Assembly: GCF_900187505.1 (NCBI RefSeq) | Contig: NZ_FYDL01000006.1 | Span: forward strand, 1 to 64,000 | Origin: Pseudomonas sp. Irchel s3h17 | GTDB lineage: Bacteria > Pseudomonadota > Gammaproteobacteria > Pseudomonadales > Pseudomonadaceae | DNA length: 64,000 nt | Reading direction: 5' to 3' | In this document: positions 55,966 through 64,000 of the stretch, piece by piece | Numbering within the stretch: the first letter of the stretch is position 1 | How the letters are laid out: the number at the start of each line of letters is the position of its first letter | Position numbers and translations under genes: made by a program | The notes under the pieces: generated by a model | The model's input: only the letters and a program-made list of their open reading frames with translations | Told to the model about the DNA's origin: nothing | Database searches by the model: none

Positions 55966-57246
55966 ATGCACCGTTCGTCAACATTCAGAGCTTTCGTGTG
56001 TTTGAGTAGCCTGGCCCCGGCCACATTGCTATACGCAGCAACGGACCCCCAGGTCGAAGCACTAAAACAAGAACTCATGGAGTTGAAACAGCGTTACGAA
56101 GCACAACAGAACGCGCTGATGGTACTCGAGCAACGCGTTCGCCAAGTGGAAGAAGCACCTGCGACACCGGCTCCCAAACGCCTGACCAAATCCCCCGCCG
56201 AAACGACCCAGGGTGGCCAGACGGTGGCCGCTGGCGCGCCGGGAACCACGGGCAGTTCATACGGCCAATCGCTCAAGGATGATTCGGAGCCTGCGCAAAG
56301 CGTTTCCAACCTGTACGACGAAGCCAGCGGCTTTTTCGGCGGCGGCAAGTTCAGTGTCGAAACCGGCCTGACCTACACGCACTACGATACCCGTGCACTG
56401 GTGCTCAACGGCTTCCTGGCACTGGACTCGATTTTCCTCGGCAACATCAACCTCGACCGCATCAAGGCCGACAACTGGACCCTGGACCTGACCGCCCGCT
56501 ACAACCTGGCACAACGCTGGCAGTTCGACATTAACGTTCCCGTGGTGTATCGCGAATCAACGTATTCCTCCGGTGGCGCTGGTGGCGCTGGCCCGGTGAC
56601 GTCGGACGCAACCGTTACCCGCGACCCGACCATCGGCGATGTCAACGTTGGCGTTGCCTACAAGTTTCTGGATGAGTCGGCCAGTCTGCCCGACGCGGTC
56701 CTTACCCTGCGCGTCAAGGCGCCGACCGGTGATGACCCTTACGGCATCAAGCTGGTCAACGACCCGAACAACGATAACCTCTCGGTACCCGAGGACTTGC
56801 CTACCGGTAATGGTGTCTGGTCGATCACCCCGGGCATCTCGCTGGTCAAGACCTTCGACCCGGCCGTGCTGTTCGGCAGCCTGGCCTACACCTACAACAT
56901 GGAAGAATCGTTCAGCGACATCAGCCCTCAAATCAACTCCAAGGTGCCTGGGGACGTGAAACTGGGCGATTCCTGGCAGGTCGGCGCCGGCATTGCATTC
57001 GCCTTGAACGAGAAGATGAGTATGTCGTTCTCGTTCACCGATCAGTTCGCCAGCAAGAGCAAGATCAAGCCGGATGGTGGCGATTGGCAATCGATTTCCA
57101 ACAGTGATTACAACTCGGCCAACTTCAACATCGGCATGACCCTGGCCGCAACCGATAACCTGACGATCGTGCCCAACCTGGCCATCGGCCTGACCGAGGA
57201 CTCGCCCGACTTTTCCTTCAGCCTGAAATTCCCGTACTACTTCTGA
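55966..57246 (+). CDS. fapF: Outer-membrane amyloid secretion channel FapF
   Basis: A 426-residue protein. After a signal peptide (about 1-26) comes a coiled-coil segment [20 protein letters not shown] (about 31-65), a linker rich in Pro/Thr/Gly, and a beta-barrel domain (about 120-426) ending in the outer-membrane motif [11 protein letters not shown] with a C-terminal phenylalanine. FapF forms a trimeric channel for Fap secretion. The beta strands have alternating pattern ([30 protein letters not shown]). Last gene of the operon. Confidence 0.93.
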   Translation: MHRSSTFRAFVCLSSLAPATLLYAATDPQVEALKQELMELKQRYEAQQNALMVLEQRVRQVEEAPATPAPKRLTKSPAETTQGGQTVAAGAPGTTGSSYGQSLKDDSEPAQSVSNLYDEASGFFGGGKFSVETGLTYTHYDTRALVLNGFLALDSIFLGNINLDRIKADNWTLDLTARYNLAQRWQFDINVPVVYRESTYSSGGAGGAGPVTSDATVTRDPTIGDVNVGVAYKFLDESASLPDAVLTLRVKAPTGDDPYGIKLVNDPNNDNLSVPEDLPTGNGVWSITPGISLVKTFDPAVLFGSLAYTYNMEESFSDISPQINSKVPGDVKLGDSWQVGAGIAFALNEKMSMSFSFTDQFASKSKIKPDGGDWQSISNSDYNSANFNIGMTLAATDNLTIVPNLAIGLTEDSPDFSFSLKFPYYF

Positions 57247-57516
57247 TCGGCACTAACAAAAAAACCGCTTTTTCGGCGCAATGCTGTTCAGTTAAGAAGC
57301 GCTTAAAGCGAGTAAAAGCCCCCGTGGCGAGCGAGCTTGCTCGCGCTGGGGCGTGAAGCGCTCCCAACAAAGCGACTGCGGCCTTTCAGAACGAACTCGG
57401 CGATAGTTTTTGGGGCTGCTGTGCAGCCCAGCGCGAGCAAGCTCGCTCGCCACGGGGGATGTATTGAGCCCCCCTATCCTTAACTCAGCGCTTAACTGCA
57501 GCCAAGAACTTGCAGC
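57247..57516. repeat. Second nested REP element, between fapF and the sigma-54 regulator
   Basis: Thirty-two-base perfect arms, CCCCCGTGGCGAGCGAGCTTG... at 57319-57350 and the complement at 57427-57458, form a long REP-type inverted repeat with about 76 bp between. Outside are degenerate copies of the TAATGCC...TTAAG end seen at 36.7 kb: CAATGCTGTTCAGTTAAG at about 57280-57297 and CTTAACT near 57479. It lies between convergent genes and could end both transcripts. Confidence 0.8.
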
Positions 57517-58842
57517 TCAACGTATCTGATGCTTGTGCAACAAACGGTAGAACGTAGGCCTGGATATCCCCAGCACTTTGGCGGCGATGCTCAGGTTATC
57601 GCTGTGACGGATAAGTACATCACACAGGGCCTGGCGCTCGGCACGGGTCTTGTAATCCTCCAGGGTGCCCATGGGGGGCGCTACCGCCTGATGGCTGATC
57701 AACCCCAGGTCCCGGGCCTCGATCTGCCGACCTTCGGCGAGCACCAGCCCGCGGCGGACCCGGTTGGCCAGTTCGCGCACATTGCCCGGCCAGTCGTGCT
57801 TGCCCATGGCCACCAGGGCATCCTCGCTGAAAGTACGGGGGCGGCGTCCGGTTTCCTGGCTGTAGAAATGGGAAAAATGGTTGGCCAGCATCGGCAAGTC
57901 GCCGTGGCGTTCGCGCAAGGGAGCGGTGATCACCTGCAGCACGTTGAGCCGGTAGTACAGGTCCTCACGAAAGCGCTTGGCTTCGATGGCCGACTCGAGG
58001 TCGACGTGGGTAGCCGCCAATACCCGAACATCCACTGCAATCGGCTGGTTGCCGCCCACGCGCTCGATGTGCTTTTCCTGGAGGAATCGCAACAGATTGG
58101 CTTGCAGCTCCAGGGGCAGGTCACCGATCTCGTCGAGGAACAACGTGCCGCCGTTGGCGGCTTCGATACGCCCGACCTTGCGTTGATGGGCACCGGTAAA
58201 GGCCCCCTTCTCATGACCAAACAGCTCGGACTGGATCAAGTGTTCGGGAATCGCCCCGCAATTGATCGCCACAAAGGGTTTGCTGTGGCGTTGCGACTGG
58301 CGGTGCAAGGTTCTGGCCACCAGTTCCTTACCGGTGCCGCTTTCTCCGCGGATCAACACCGGGGACTCGGTGGGCGCCAGTTTGCTCAGCAGTTTGCGCA
58401 ACTCCCGGATCGGTTTGCTGATGCCCAGCAGCTCATCCTCCAGCTGATCGATGTGGATCGTGCCCTTGCCACGTAGCCGCGCCATGCCAAACGCGCGGCC
58501 GAGTGTCACCTGGACCCGGGAAACGTCAAACGGCAAGGTATGAAAATCGAAAAACCACTCGCAGACAAAGTCACCGACATTCTGCAAGCGCAACATTTCC
58601 TGATTGAGGACAGCAATCCACTCCGCGCCACTACGGCTGATGAGCTCCTTGACCGCCTCTGGCCGCTCAAGATGAAAAGGCTGCAGACGCAGCAATCCGA
58701 CGTCGCAGGTGCAATCGGCGGCGTTTTCGAGGGTGCTGCTGTCGACATCCCAACCGATGTCACGCAAGCCTGGTAACAAGCGGTGGCAATCCTCACAGGG
58801 ATCTACCACCAACAAACGGCGCACTGCAGGTGTATCGATCAT
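57517..58842 (-). CDS. Sigma-54-dependent transcriptional activator (VpsR-like N-terminus)
   Basis: A 441-residue bacterial enhancer-binding protein. Residues of about 8-120 look like the VpsR-type receiver-like domain (EWFFDFHTLPFDVSRVQVTL, GRAFGMARLRG) without a clear phosphorylation site. The AAA+ domain has Walker A GESGTGKE (166-173), GAFTGA (213-218) and Walker B GTLFLDEIGDLP. The C-terminal Fis-type HTH is in NLSIAAKVLGISRPTFYRLL. Related proteins control biofilm matrix genes. It faces the fap operon, whose promoter has a sigma-54 match, so it is a candidate activator. Confidence 0.88.
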   Translation of the reverse strand: MIDTPAVRRLLVVDPCEDCHRLLPGLRDIGWDVDSSTLENAADCTCDVGLLRLQPFHLERPEAVKELISRSGAEWIAVLNQEMLRLQNVGDFVCEWFFDFHTLPFDVSRVQVTLGRAFGMARLRGKGTIHIDQLEDELLGISKPIRELRKLLSKLAPTESPVLIRGESGTGKELVARTLHRQSQRHSKPFVAINCGAIPEHLIQSELFGHEKGAFTGAHQRKVGRIEAANGGTLFLDEIGDLPLELQANLLRFLQEKHIERVGGNQPIAVDVRVLAATHVDLESAIEAKRFREDLYYRLNVLQVITAPLRERHGDLPMLANHFSHFYSQETGRRPRTFSEDALVAMGKHDWPGNVRELANRVRRGLVLAEGRQIEARDLGLISHQAVAPPMGTLEDYKTRAERQALCDVLIRHSDNLSIAAKVLGISRPTFYRLLHKHQIR

Positions 58843-59186
58843 GACTGTTCCTTGACGCCAAAATAATAGAAAAGGTATTAGAAACAGTCGTTTGGCGGTC
58901 CTGCGGTTAACGTTAGCAAGATCTTGACGCTTACTTGTATCGATTAACGATAAGGTTAATCGTATTTTCGTTATAACAACCCCCCTGACAAGCCCGCTAT
59001 CGATTGGAAACCTTTCATTCAGCTTTCAATGCAGCGCTTTATCTCGAGTATTTGAAAGAAAGATGAAATTTCTTTTGATTGTGTGTGACCTGCCCATGGG
59101 TTGCGGGCATCAGTACAAGTAACCAGCCGAACGGTAAGCCCAACCGACGGCACTTCACTTGATTGGGCACATAGAGAGAAGACCCC
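58843..59186. other. 344-bp divergent promoter region
   Basis: The gap between the sigma-54 regulator and the 88-residue gene is A/T-rich, with repeated TTAACG/CGTTAA-like pieces near 58910-58970 (GGTTAACGTTAG, GATTAACGATAAGGTTAATCG). These could be binding sites or promoter parts for one or both genes. No coding frame is credible. Confidence 0.45.
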
Positions 59187-59453
59187 ATGAACGCCCCGCT
59201 GCGTATCAACGAAGCTCTTTTGATTGCCGACCGCGCATTCACACCTTTCCAATGCGTGGCCTGGGCCCCACAGGACGGTACTGGCGAACTGACGCTGACT
59301 GTCATCGACCGCACCAGCAACCCTATTGGCCGCAAGCAGATCCCTTGCAGCGCCTACAGCGATCCGGCACAACTTGAAAACCTGCTCAAACAGGCCCGCG
59401 CCGAACTGAGCGAAGAAGGTTATCAACTGCAATCCTGGACGATGCCGCAGTAA
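59187..59453 (+). CDS. Small conserved protein of unknown function (88 aa)
   Basis: The start ATG follows a good AGAGAGAAG ribosome-binding site and a terminator follows the stop. The product is soluble and mixed alpha/beta (LTLTVIDRTSNPIGRK, QLENLLKQARAELSEEGYQL). I do not recognise a family but the composition is ordinary for Pseudomonas and it looks like a genuine small gene. Confidence 0.75.
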   Translation: MNAPLRINEALLIADRAFTPFQCVAWAPQDGTGELTLTVIDRTSNPIGRKQIPCSAYSDPAQLENLLKQARAELSEEGYQLQSWTMPQ

Positions 59454-59779
59454 CTTGAAGAGCCGGTGGATGACTGCCAGGTCATCCACTTCTCTTTATA
59501 GGCTCCCTCCCCGCGCCCCCTGCCGACGGATGGGCCTTAGTTGGTCTTTAGTATTTGCCTGATGGCTGCATACTTATAGTTTTCGACGGGACTGGCGATC
59601 AACGGTCGTATGCGGCCGTTAAAACTCTAAACGTCTCCAAAAGACACTGTTCTGGCACAAAACGCCGCTCCGCCTGTGATTTCTGCCAGTTGTACATCGT
59701 CGCGATCAGCGCTTGAATGATGACATCGTGGAGTCCTCCCCTTGATTCTGGATCGGGTCGACCCACAGGGAGATGCGGC
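59454..59779. other. 326-bp gap, only a terminator and a weak minus-strand frame
   Basis: Beyond the terminator, the minus strand has an open frame at 59599-59787 (62 residues) whose tail YNWQKSQAERRF looks protein-like but has no recognised family and no convincing ribosome-binding site. It may be a remnant of a gene. Confidence 0.35.
59466..59490 (+). terminator. Terminator after the 88-residue gene
   Basis: A perfect 9-bp stem, GTGGATGAC at 59466-59474 with GTCATCCAC at 59481-59489, and a 6-nt loop are followed by TTCTCTTTA, twelve bases after the stop. Confidence 0.75.
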
Positions 59780-61069
59780 ATGTCCACCCGTCACGCTTTT
59801 GCCTTCGCTGCGGCCCTCGAGCCGGCGGGTCAACTCGATACCAGCTTTGCATCCGCCGGCAAGGCCTGGGTCGACTTTGCCGGCAGCCAGTGGAGCATGG
59901 TCAACGATGTTGTCGTCGACGCCACGGGCCGGCTACTCGTGGCGGCCAAGGTAGGCATGAACGGCACCTGCCACTATGGATTGGCCCGGCTGCAGGCCGA
60001 TGGCTCAGCGGATCCGGGCTTCGGCACCCGGGGCAGTTTGACCGGGCAGTTCGAAGGCGGCTTTGAAGCCACCGGCAGCAAGGTTCAGGAACTGCCCGAT
60101 GGGCGGATCCTGTTGTCCGGCCTGCTGTATGAAACTCCCCATCGTACGCTGCCAGCCCTGGCGCGGTTTGATCAAGACGGACGTCCAGACCTGACCTTTG
60201 GCAATCAAGGCGTGCAGGTGGTGCGTCTGCCCGGCGATTTGTCCCGGGGGCTGCGAGACGACTGGTTACCTCCGGGAGTGCCCGGCGCCGAAGCCTGCGA
60301 CACTCAGGTCCAGGCTGACGGCCGCCTCCTGCTGCTGGCCAATCATCACTATGAGCTCGCGGACCACGTGGGCATCCTGATCCGCCTTGAACCGGACGGA
60401 ACACTGGATACCACCTTCAACGATCGTGGTTTTATCATGGTCCGCCACCTGCTACTCAACACCTGGCTTGCCCGCTTGTTGCTGCAAAAGGACGGCAGGA
60501 TCGTGGTGGCCGGCTCCATCGATCTACCGCAGGAAGGCTTGCTTGCGCGCTATGACGGCGATGGGCAGTTGGACAGCAGTTTTGCCGAGCAGGGTTTTCT
60601 CAGTTTCCGCACCCAGGGCCGCAGTGCACAGGTCAGCCATGTCATCGAACAGCCTGATGGACGCCTGCAGTGTTTTGGCAGCAGTCGCGACCCCATGCAC
60701 TGCCTAATGCTGAACGTACGCAGTGATGGCCGACCCGACAGTCGTTGCAATAGCGGACGTGCGCAGGTGTGCGAAATCGGTCGCATCCCCAGCCAATGGA
60801 CTGCGGCCACTGTTTGCCCCGATGGTCGGGTACTGAGCGCAGGCTCGACCATCGGCGGGATTGAAGGGGATTTCCTGCTGGCGCGCTACCTGCCGAACGG
60901 ACAGCTGGATCGCGGCTTCGGCAGGGGCAGAGGCTGGGTCCGTACCCGCTTGGGGCGCAGCCAGGACACGGCGACCTCGGTGGCGCTGCAGGCGGACCTG
61001 CGGATTGTGGTCGGTGGGCACTCCCTGGACGGCCACCATCGTGCCGTACTGGTGCGCTATCTGGGCTAA
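59780..61069 (+). CDS. Delta-60 repeat protein
   Basis: A 429-residue protein made of about seven delta-60 repeats of about 50-60 residues, each with a GxLDxxFGxxG-type turn (AGQLDTSFASAGKAWVDF, DGTLDTTFNDRGFIMV, DGQLDSSFAEQGFLSF, NGQLDRGFGRGRGWVRT) and a LLxDGRIVVAG strand. Such domains fold as beta-propeller-like or solenoid structures of unknown role. No signal peptide is visible, so it may be cytosolic or secreted by another route. ATG 59780 has AGGGA nine bases upstream. Confidence 0.85.
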   Translation: MSTRHAFAFAAALEPAGQLDTSFASAGKAWVDFAGSQWSMVNDVVVDATGRLLVAAKVGMNGTCHYGLARLQADGSADPGFGTRGSLTGQFEGGFEATGSKVQELPDGRILLSGLLYETPHRTLPALARFDQDGRPDLTFGNQGVQVVRLPGDLSRGLRDDWLPPGVPGAEACDTQVQADGRLLLLANHHYELADHVGILIRLEPDGTLDTTFNDRGFIMVRHLLLNTWLARLLLQKDGRIVVAGSIDLPQEGLLARYDGDGQLDSSFAEQGFLSFRTQGRSAQVSHVIEQPDGRLQCFGSSRDPMHCLMLNVRSDGRPDSRCNSGRAQVCEIGRIPSQWTAATVCPDGRVLSAGSTIGGIEGDFLLARYLPNGQLDRGFGRGRGWVRTRLGRSQDTATSVALQADLRIVVGGHSLDGHHRAVLVRYLG

Positions 61070-61163
61070 CGCTTGCTATCCACGCGCAGCAATAATAATC
61101 AAGAACTTGATCTTCAAGGAGTGTTACGGCAAGTTGCGCGCTTCTTAAACAAAGGAGCAACCG

Positions 61164-62666
61164 ATGTCCGGCTCAATGGCCCAGGCGTTTGCACATAATT
61201 TCCTCGGGCATTCACCTCGCTGGTACAAGGCGACCATTCTCGCGTTCCTGATTCTCAACCCCCTGGTGCTGTGGACCGCAGGTCCGGTGGCCGCCGGCTG
61301 GTTGCTGGTGGTGGAGTTCATTTTCACCTTGGCCATGGCGCTCAAATGCTACCCGCTGATGCCGGGCGGCCTGTTGATGGTTGAAGCGCTGCTGTTGCGC
61401 ATGACCACGCCACAAGCCCTGTACGACGAACTGCTGCACAACTTCCCGGTGATCCTGCTGCTGATGTTCATGGTGGCCGGCATTTACTTCATGAAGGACC
61501 TGTTGCTGTTCCTGTTTTCCCGACTGCTGCTGGGGGTTCGCTCCAAGGCCGTGCTGAGCCTGATGTTCTGTTTCCTCTCGGCCTTCCTGTCGGCGTTTCT
61601 CGATGCCTTGACGGTCACCGCCGTGATTATCAGCGCCGCCGTGGGGTTCTACTCGGTGTACCACCGCGTGGCCTCGGGCAATGACCCACGCCAGGACAGC
61701 GAGTTCAGCAACGACGACAACCTGCCGGTGCTGCATCACGAAGACCTGGAACAATTCCGCTCGTTCCTGCGCAGCCTGTTGATGCATGGTGCGGTAGGCA
61801 CGGCACTGGGCGGCGTCTGCACCCTGGTCGGGGAGCCGCAGAACCTGCTGATCGGCCATGAACTGGGCTGGCACTTCGCGGACTTCTTCCTCAAGGTCGC
61901 ACCCGTCTCGCTACCGGTGCTGGTGGCCGGCCTGGTGACCTGTGTCTTGCTGGAGAAACTGCGCTGGTTTGGTTACGGCACCCTGTTGCCGGACAACGTC
62001 CGCACCGTGCTGGCCAACTATGCCGCGCAAGACAACGCAGAGCGTACCTCGCGCCAGCGTGCCGCCTTGTTGGTGCAAGGTGCGGCGGCGCTGATTCTGA
62101 TTGCCGGCCTGGCACTGCACATAGCCGAGGTCGGGTTGATCGGCCTGATGGTGATCGTGCTGATTACCGCGTTTACCGGCATCACCGACGAACATCGGGT
62201 CGGCAACGCGTTCAAGGACGCCATGCCATTCACCGCCCTGCTGGTGGTGTTCTTCGCCGTGGTGGCGGTGATTCATGACCAGCAACTGTTTACCCCGCTG
62301 ATTCACTGGGTACTGAGCCTGCCCACCGATCAGCAGCCAGGCATGCTGTTCATCGCCAACGGCGTGTTGTCGGCCATCAGCGACAACGTCTTCGTGGCCA
62401 CCATCTACATCACCGAGGTCAAGCAGGCGTTCCTCTCCGGCCATATGAGCCGTGAGCACTTCGAAACCCTGGCGATTGCGATCAACACCGGCACCAACCT
62501 GCCTAGCGTCGCGACACCCAACGGCCAGGCCGCGTTTCTGTTCTTGCTGACCTCGGCCATCGCCCCGCTGATTCGCTTGTCTTACGGGCGCATGGTGTGG
62601 ATGGCGCTGCCATACACCATTGTGATGGGGCTTCTGGGTTGGTATGGCGTGAGCTACTGGTTGTAA
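61164..62666 (+). CDS. nhaB: Na+/H+ antiporter NhaB
   Basis: A 500-residue polytopic membrane protein with about 12 hydrophobic segments. NhaB hallmarks include [20 protein letters not shown] at the start, [40 protein letters not shown] and [15 protein letters not shown] with [20 protein letters not shown]. It exchanges sodium for protons in pH and salt balance. ATG 61164 has AGGAG seven bases upstream. Length matches the family (about 500-513). Confidence 0.96.
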   Translation: MSGSMAQAFAHNFLGHSPRWYKATILAFLILNPLVLWTAGPVAAGWLLVVEFIFTLAMALKCYPLMPGGLLMVEALLLRMTTPQALYDELLHNFPVILLLMFMVAGIYFMKDLLLFLFSRLLLGVRSKAVLSLMFCFLSAFLSAFLDALTVTAVIISAAVGFYSVYHRVASGNDPRQDSEFSNDDNLPVLHHEDLEQFRSFLRSLLMHGAVGTALGGVCTLVGEPQNLLIGHELGWHFADFFLKVAPVSLPVLVAGLVTCVLLEKLRWFGYGTLLPDNVRTVLANYAAQDNAERTSRQRAALLVQGAAALILIAGLALHIAEVGLIGLMVIVLITAFTGITDEHRVGNAFKDAMPFTALLVVFFAVVAVIHDQQLFTPLIHWVLSLPTDQQPGMLFIANGVLSAISDNVFVATIYITEVKQAFLSGHMSREHFETLAIAINTGTNLPSVATPNGQAAFLFLLTSAIAPLIRLSYGRMVWMALPYTIVMGLLGWYGVSYWL

Positions 62667-62785
62667 TCGGTGCAGGCCAGTGTCCGGTACACACCTGCAC
62701 TGGCCTTCGTCGATCCGTACCTGAACGCAGGTGGCGGCTGTCAGGTCGCCATCGCCAATCCCCCGGTGCAGATCGCTCTACAGCC

Positions 62786-64000
62786 TCATCCCAGGCTGTG
62801 CCAGACGCGACCATCGCGTACCAGCAACTCATCGGCGCCATTCGGGCCATCCTCACCGGCGGCGTAAGCCTGGACGCCGGCATCCTCCCTCCAGGCGTCG
62901 AGGAAGGGTTGCACCGCACGCCAACCGTTCTCGATATTGTCGGCACGCTGGAACAGGGTCTGGTCGCCGGTCAGGCAGTCGTAGATCAAGGTCTCGTAGC
63001 CCGTGGAGGGCTGCATTTCGAAGTAATCCTTGTAGGCAAACCCCAGTTCGATATTGGCCATGTCCAGCGCCGGGCCAGGGCGTTTGGCCAGCAGGTCGAA
63101 CCACATGCCTTCGTTGGGTTGAATCTGAATCCTGAGGTAAGTCGGTTGCAGCTCATCGACTTCCGTATCGCGAAACTGCGCGTAGGGCGCAGGCTTGAAG
63201 CAGATGGCAATTTCAGTGTCACGCACGCTCATGCGTTTGCCGGTGCGCAGGTAAAACGGCACGCCCACCCATCGCCAGTTGTCGATCATGACCTTGAGTG
63301 CCACGAAGGTTTCCGTGGTGCTGTCGGGCGCAACGTTGGGCTCTTCACGATACCCGGGCAACGGTTTGCCGGCGATCTGGCCGGCGCTGTACTGGCCACG
63401 CACCGAATTGGCGCGCGCTTCTTCAGTGGACCACGGGCGAATCGCCCCGACCACCTTGGCCTTCTCACCGCGTACCGCATCGGCGCCAAAAGCCGCGGGC
63501 GGCTCCATGGCGACCATGGCCAGTAACTGGAACAGGTGATTGGGCACCATATCGCGCAATGCGCCCGTGTGTTCATAGAAGCTGCCACGGGTTTCGACCC
63601 CCACGGTTTCAGCCGCGGTGATCTGTACGTGATCGATGTAATGGTTGTTCCAGAACGCTTCGAACAGGCTGTTGGAAAACCGGCTGACCAGGATGTTCTG
63701 CACGGTTTCCTTGCCCAGGTAGTGGTCGATCCGGTAGATCTGCTTTTCGGTCATGACCTTGAGCAAACACGCGTTCAAGGCTTCGGCCGTTGGCAGGTCG
63801 GAGCCAAAGGGCTTTTCCACCACAACCCGGCGGAAGGCCTCCGCGCCCTCCTCCAGCAGCCCGGCCGAAGCGAGCCGGCGCACCACTTCACTGAAGAAAC
63901 GCGGCGCGGTCGCGAGGTAGAACACCGCGTTGCCCGTGCCGCTTTCGGCGATTTTGGCCGCCAGCGCCTGGTAGGTGCTGTCATCCAGAAAATCGCCCTG
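62786..64000 (-). CDS. zwf: Glucose-6-phosphate 1-dehydrogenase (C-terminal part; 5' end outside the window)
   Basis: The minus-strand frame is open from 64000 down to the stop at 62786 and covers about 404 residues of an enzyme of about 490. The catalytic motif RIDHYLGKETVQNI, NNHYIDHVQITAAETVG, EHTGALRDMVPNHLFQLLAM and WVGVPFYLRTGKRM are present. It oxidises glucose-6-phosphate to 6-phosphogluconolactone, feeding the Entner-Doudoroff and pentose phosphate routes. The NADP-binding start lies beyond the window. It converges on nhaB with about 119 bp between. Confidence 0.95.
   Translation of the reverse strand, partial: QGDFLDDSTYQALAAKIAESGTGNAVFYLATAPRFFSEVVRRLASAGLLEEGAEAFRRVVVEKPFGSDLPTAEALNACLLKVMTEKQIYRIDHYLGKETVQNILVSRFSNSLFEAFWNNHYIDHVQITAAETVGVETRGSFYEHTGALRDMVPNHLFQLLAMVAMEPPAAFGADAVRGEKAKVVGAIRPWSTEEARANSVRGQYSAGQIAGKPLPGYREEPNVAPDSTTETFVALKVMIDNWRWVGVPFYLRTGKRMSVRDTEIAICFKPAPYAQFRDTEVDELQPTYLRIQIQPNEGMWFDLLAKRPGPALDMANIELGFAYKDYFEMQPSTGYETLIYDCLTGDQTLFQRADNIENGWRAVQPFLDAWREDAGVQAYAAGEDGPNGADELLVRDGRVWHSLG

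Noticed and set aside
59599..59787. A 62-residue minus-strand frame before the delta-60-repeat gene
   Set aside because: Its tail looks protein-like, but there is no ribosome-binding site or family match and it overlaps the plus-strand start; kept only as a note in the gap entry.

Overview
This 64 kb window is chromosomal DNA of a Pseudomonas, most likely of the P. fluorescens/P. putida lineages. The evidence is the high-GC coding style, the complete arnBCADTEF-ugd operon, the complete fapABCDEF amyloid operon, typical Pseudomonas REP palindromes (GTGGCGAGGGAGCTTGCTCC type), Crc/Hfq-type A-rich motifs beside ribosome binding sites, and the many single conserved genes (dppDF, rlhA, uppP, nhaB, zwf). 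No plasmid or phage structural genes, rRNA or CRISPR array were seen. One tRNA gene (Gln, anticodon TTG) lies on the minus strand at about 10.9 kb. Gene calls rest on reading protein motifs; no database search was run.

Layout. 0-1.4 kb: end of a dipeptide ABC transporter operon (dppD, dppF). 1.4-8 kb: an accessory-looking stretch with long non-coding gaps, a solitary thymidylate-kinase-like P-loop protein, a three-gene minus-strand operon of two paralogous LssY-C-domain lipoproteins plus an alpha/beta-hydrolase lipoprotein, and a solitary PD-(D/E)XK nuclease-like protein. 8-17.8 kb: RidA, rlhA, tRNA-Gln, a DUF1311-MliC lysozyme-inhibitor fusion, a hydrolase, a beta-propeller protein with an HTH regulator, small conserved genes, a zinc alcohol dehydrogenase and a lone tyrosine recombinase. 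18.2-27 kb: the arn operon for adding aminoarabinose to lipid A, nearly every gene overlapping the next by 1-4 bases. 27-34 kb: HPP-family membrane protein, then a minus-strand arginine/citrulline module (ABC transporter with binding protein, Lrp-type regulator, ctlX, astA). 34.4-43.7 kb: branched-chain amino-acid breakdown, with a plus-strand valine-type pair (3-hydroxyisobutyryl-CoA hydrolase, isobutyryl-CoA dehydrogenase) and a minus-strand isoleucine-type operon (acyl-CoA synthetase, SDR, thiolase, acyl-CoA dehydrogenase, enoyl-CoA hydratase) with an AraC regulator. 43.9-51.6 kb: hydrolase, azoR with a divergent LysR, YjbR, DUF1294, uppP, a chemoreceptor, pnuC and a nicotinamide riboside kinase. 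51.9-57.2 kb: the fap amyloid operon, followed by a convergent sigma-54 activator with a VpsR-like N-terminus. 59-64 kb: a small conserved protein, a delta-60-repeat protein, nhaB and the 3' part of zwf.

The most interesting points are: (i) a good sigma-54 promoter match directly before fapA with a sigma-54 activator gene at the other end of the fap operon; (ii) a FapC whose long linker carries two separate arrays of 8-residue serine/lysine repeats and which has no cysteine; (iii) a nested inverted-repeat element at 36.7-36.9 kb that seems to have inserted into a REP, leaving a 10-bp duplication; (iv) the paired LssY-C lipoprotein/hydrolase operon; (v) matching Crc/Hfq-type motifs at both branched-chain catabolic units. 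The reader should treat promoter, operator and element-boundary calls as inference.
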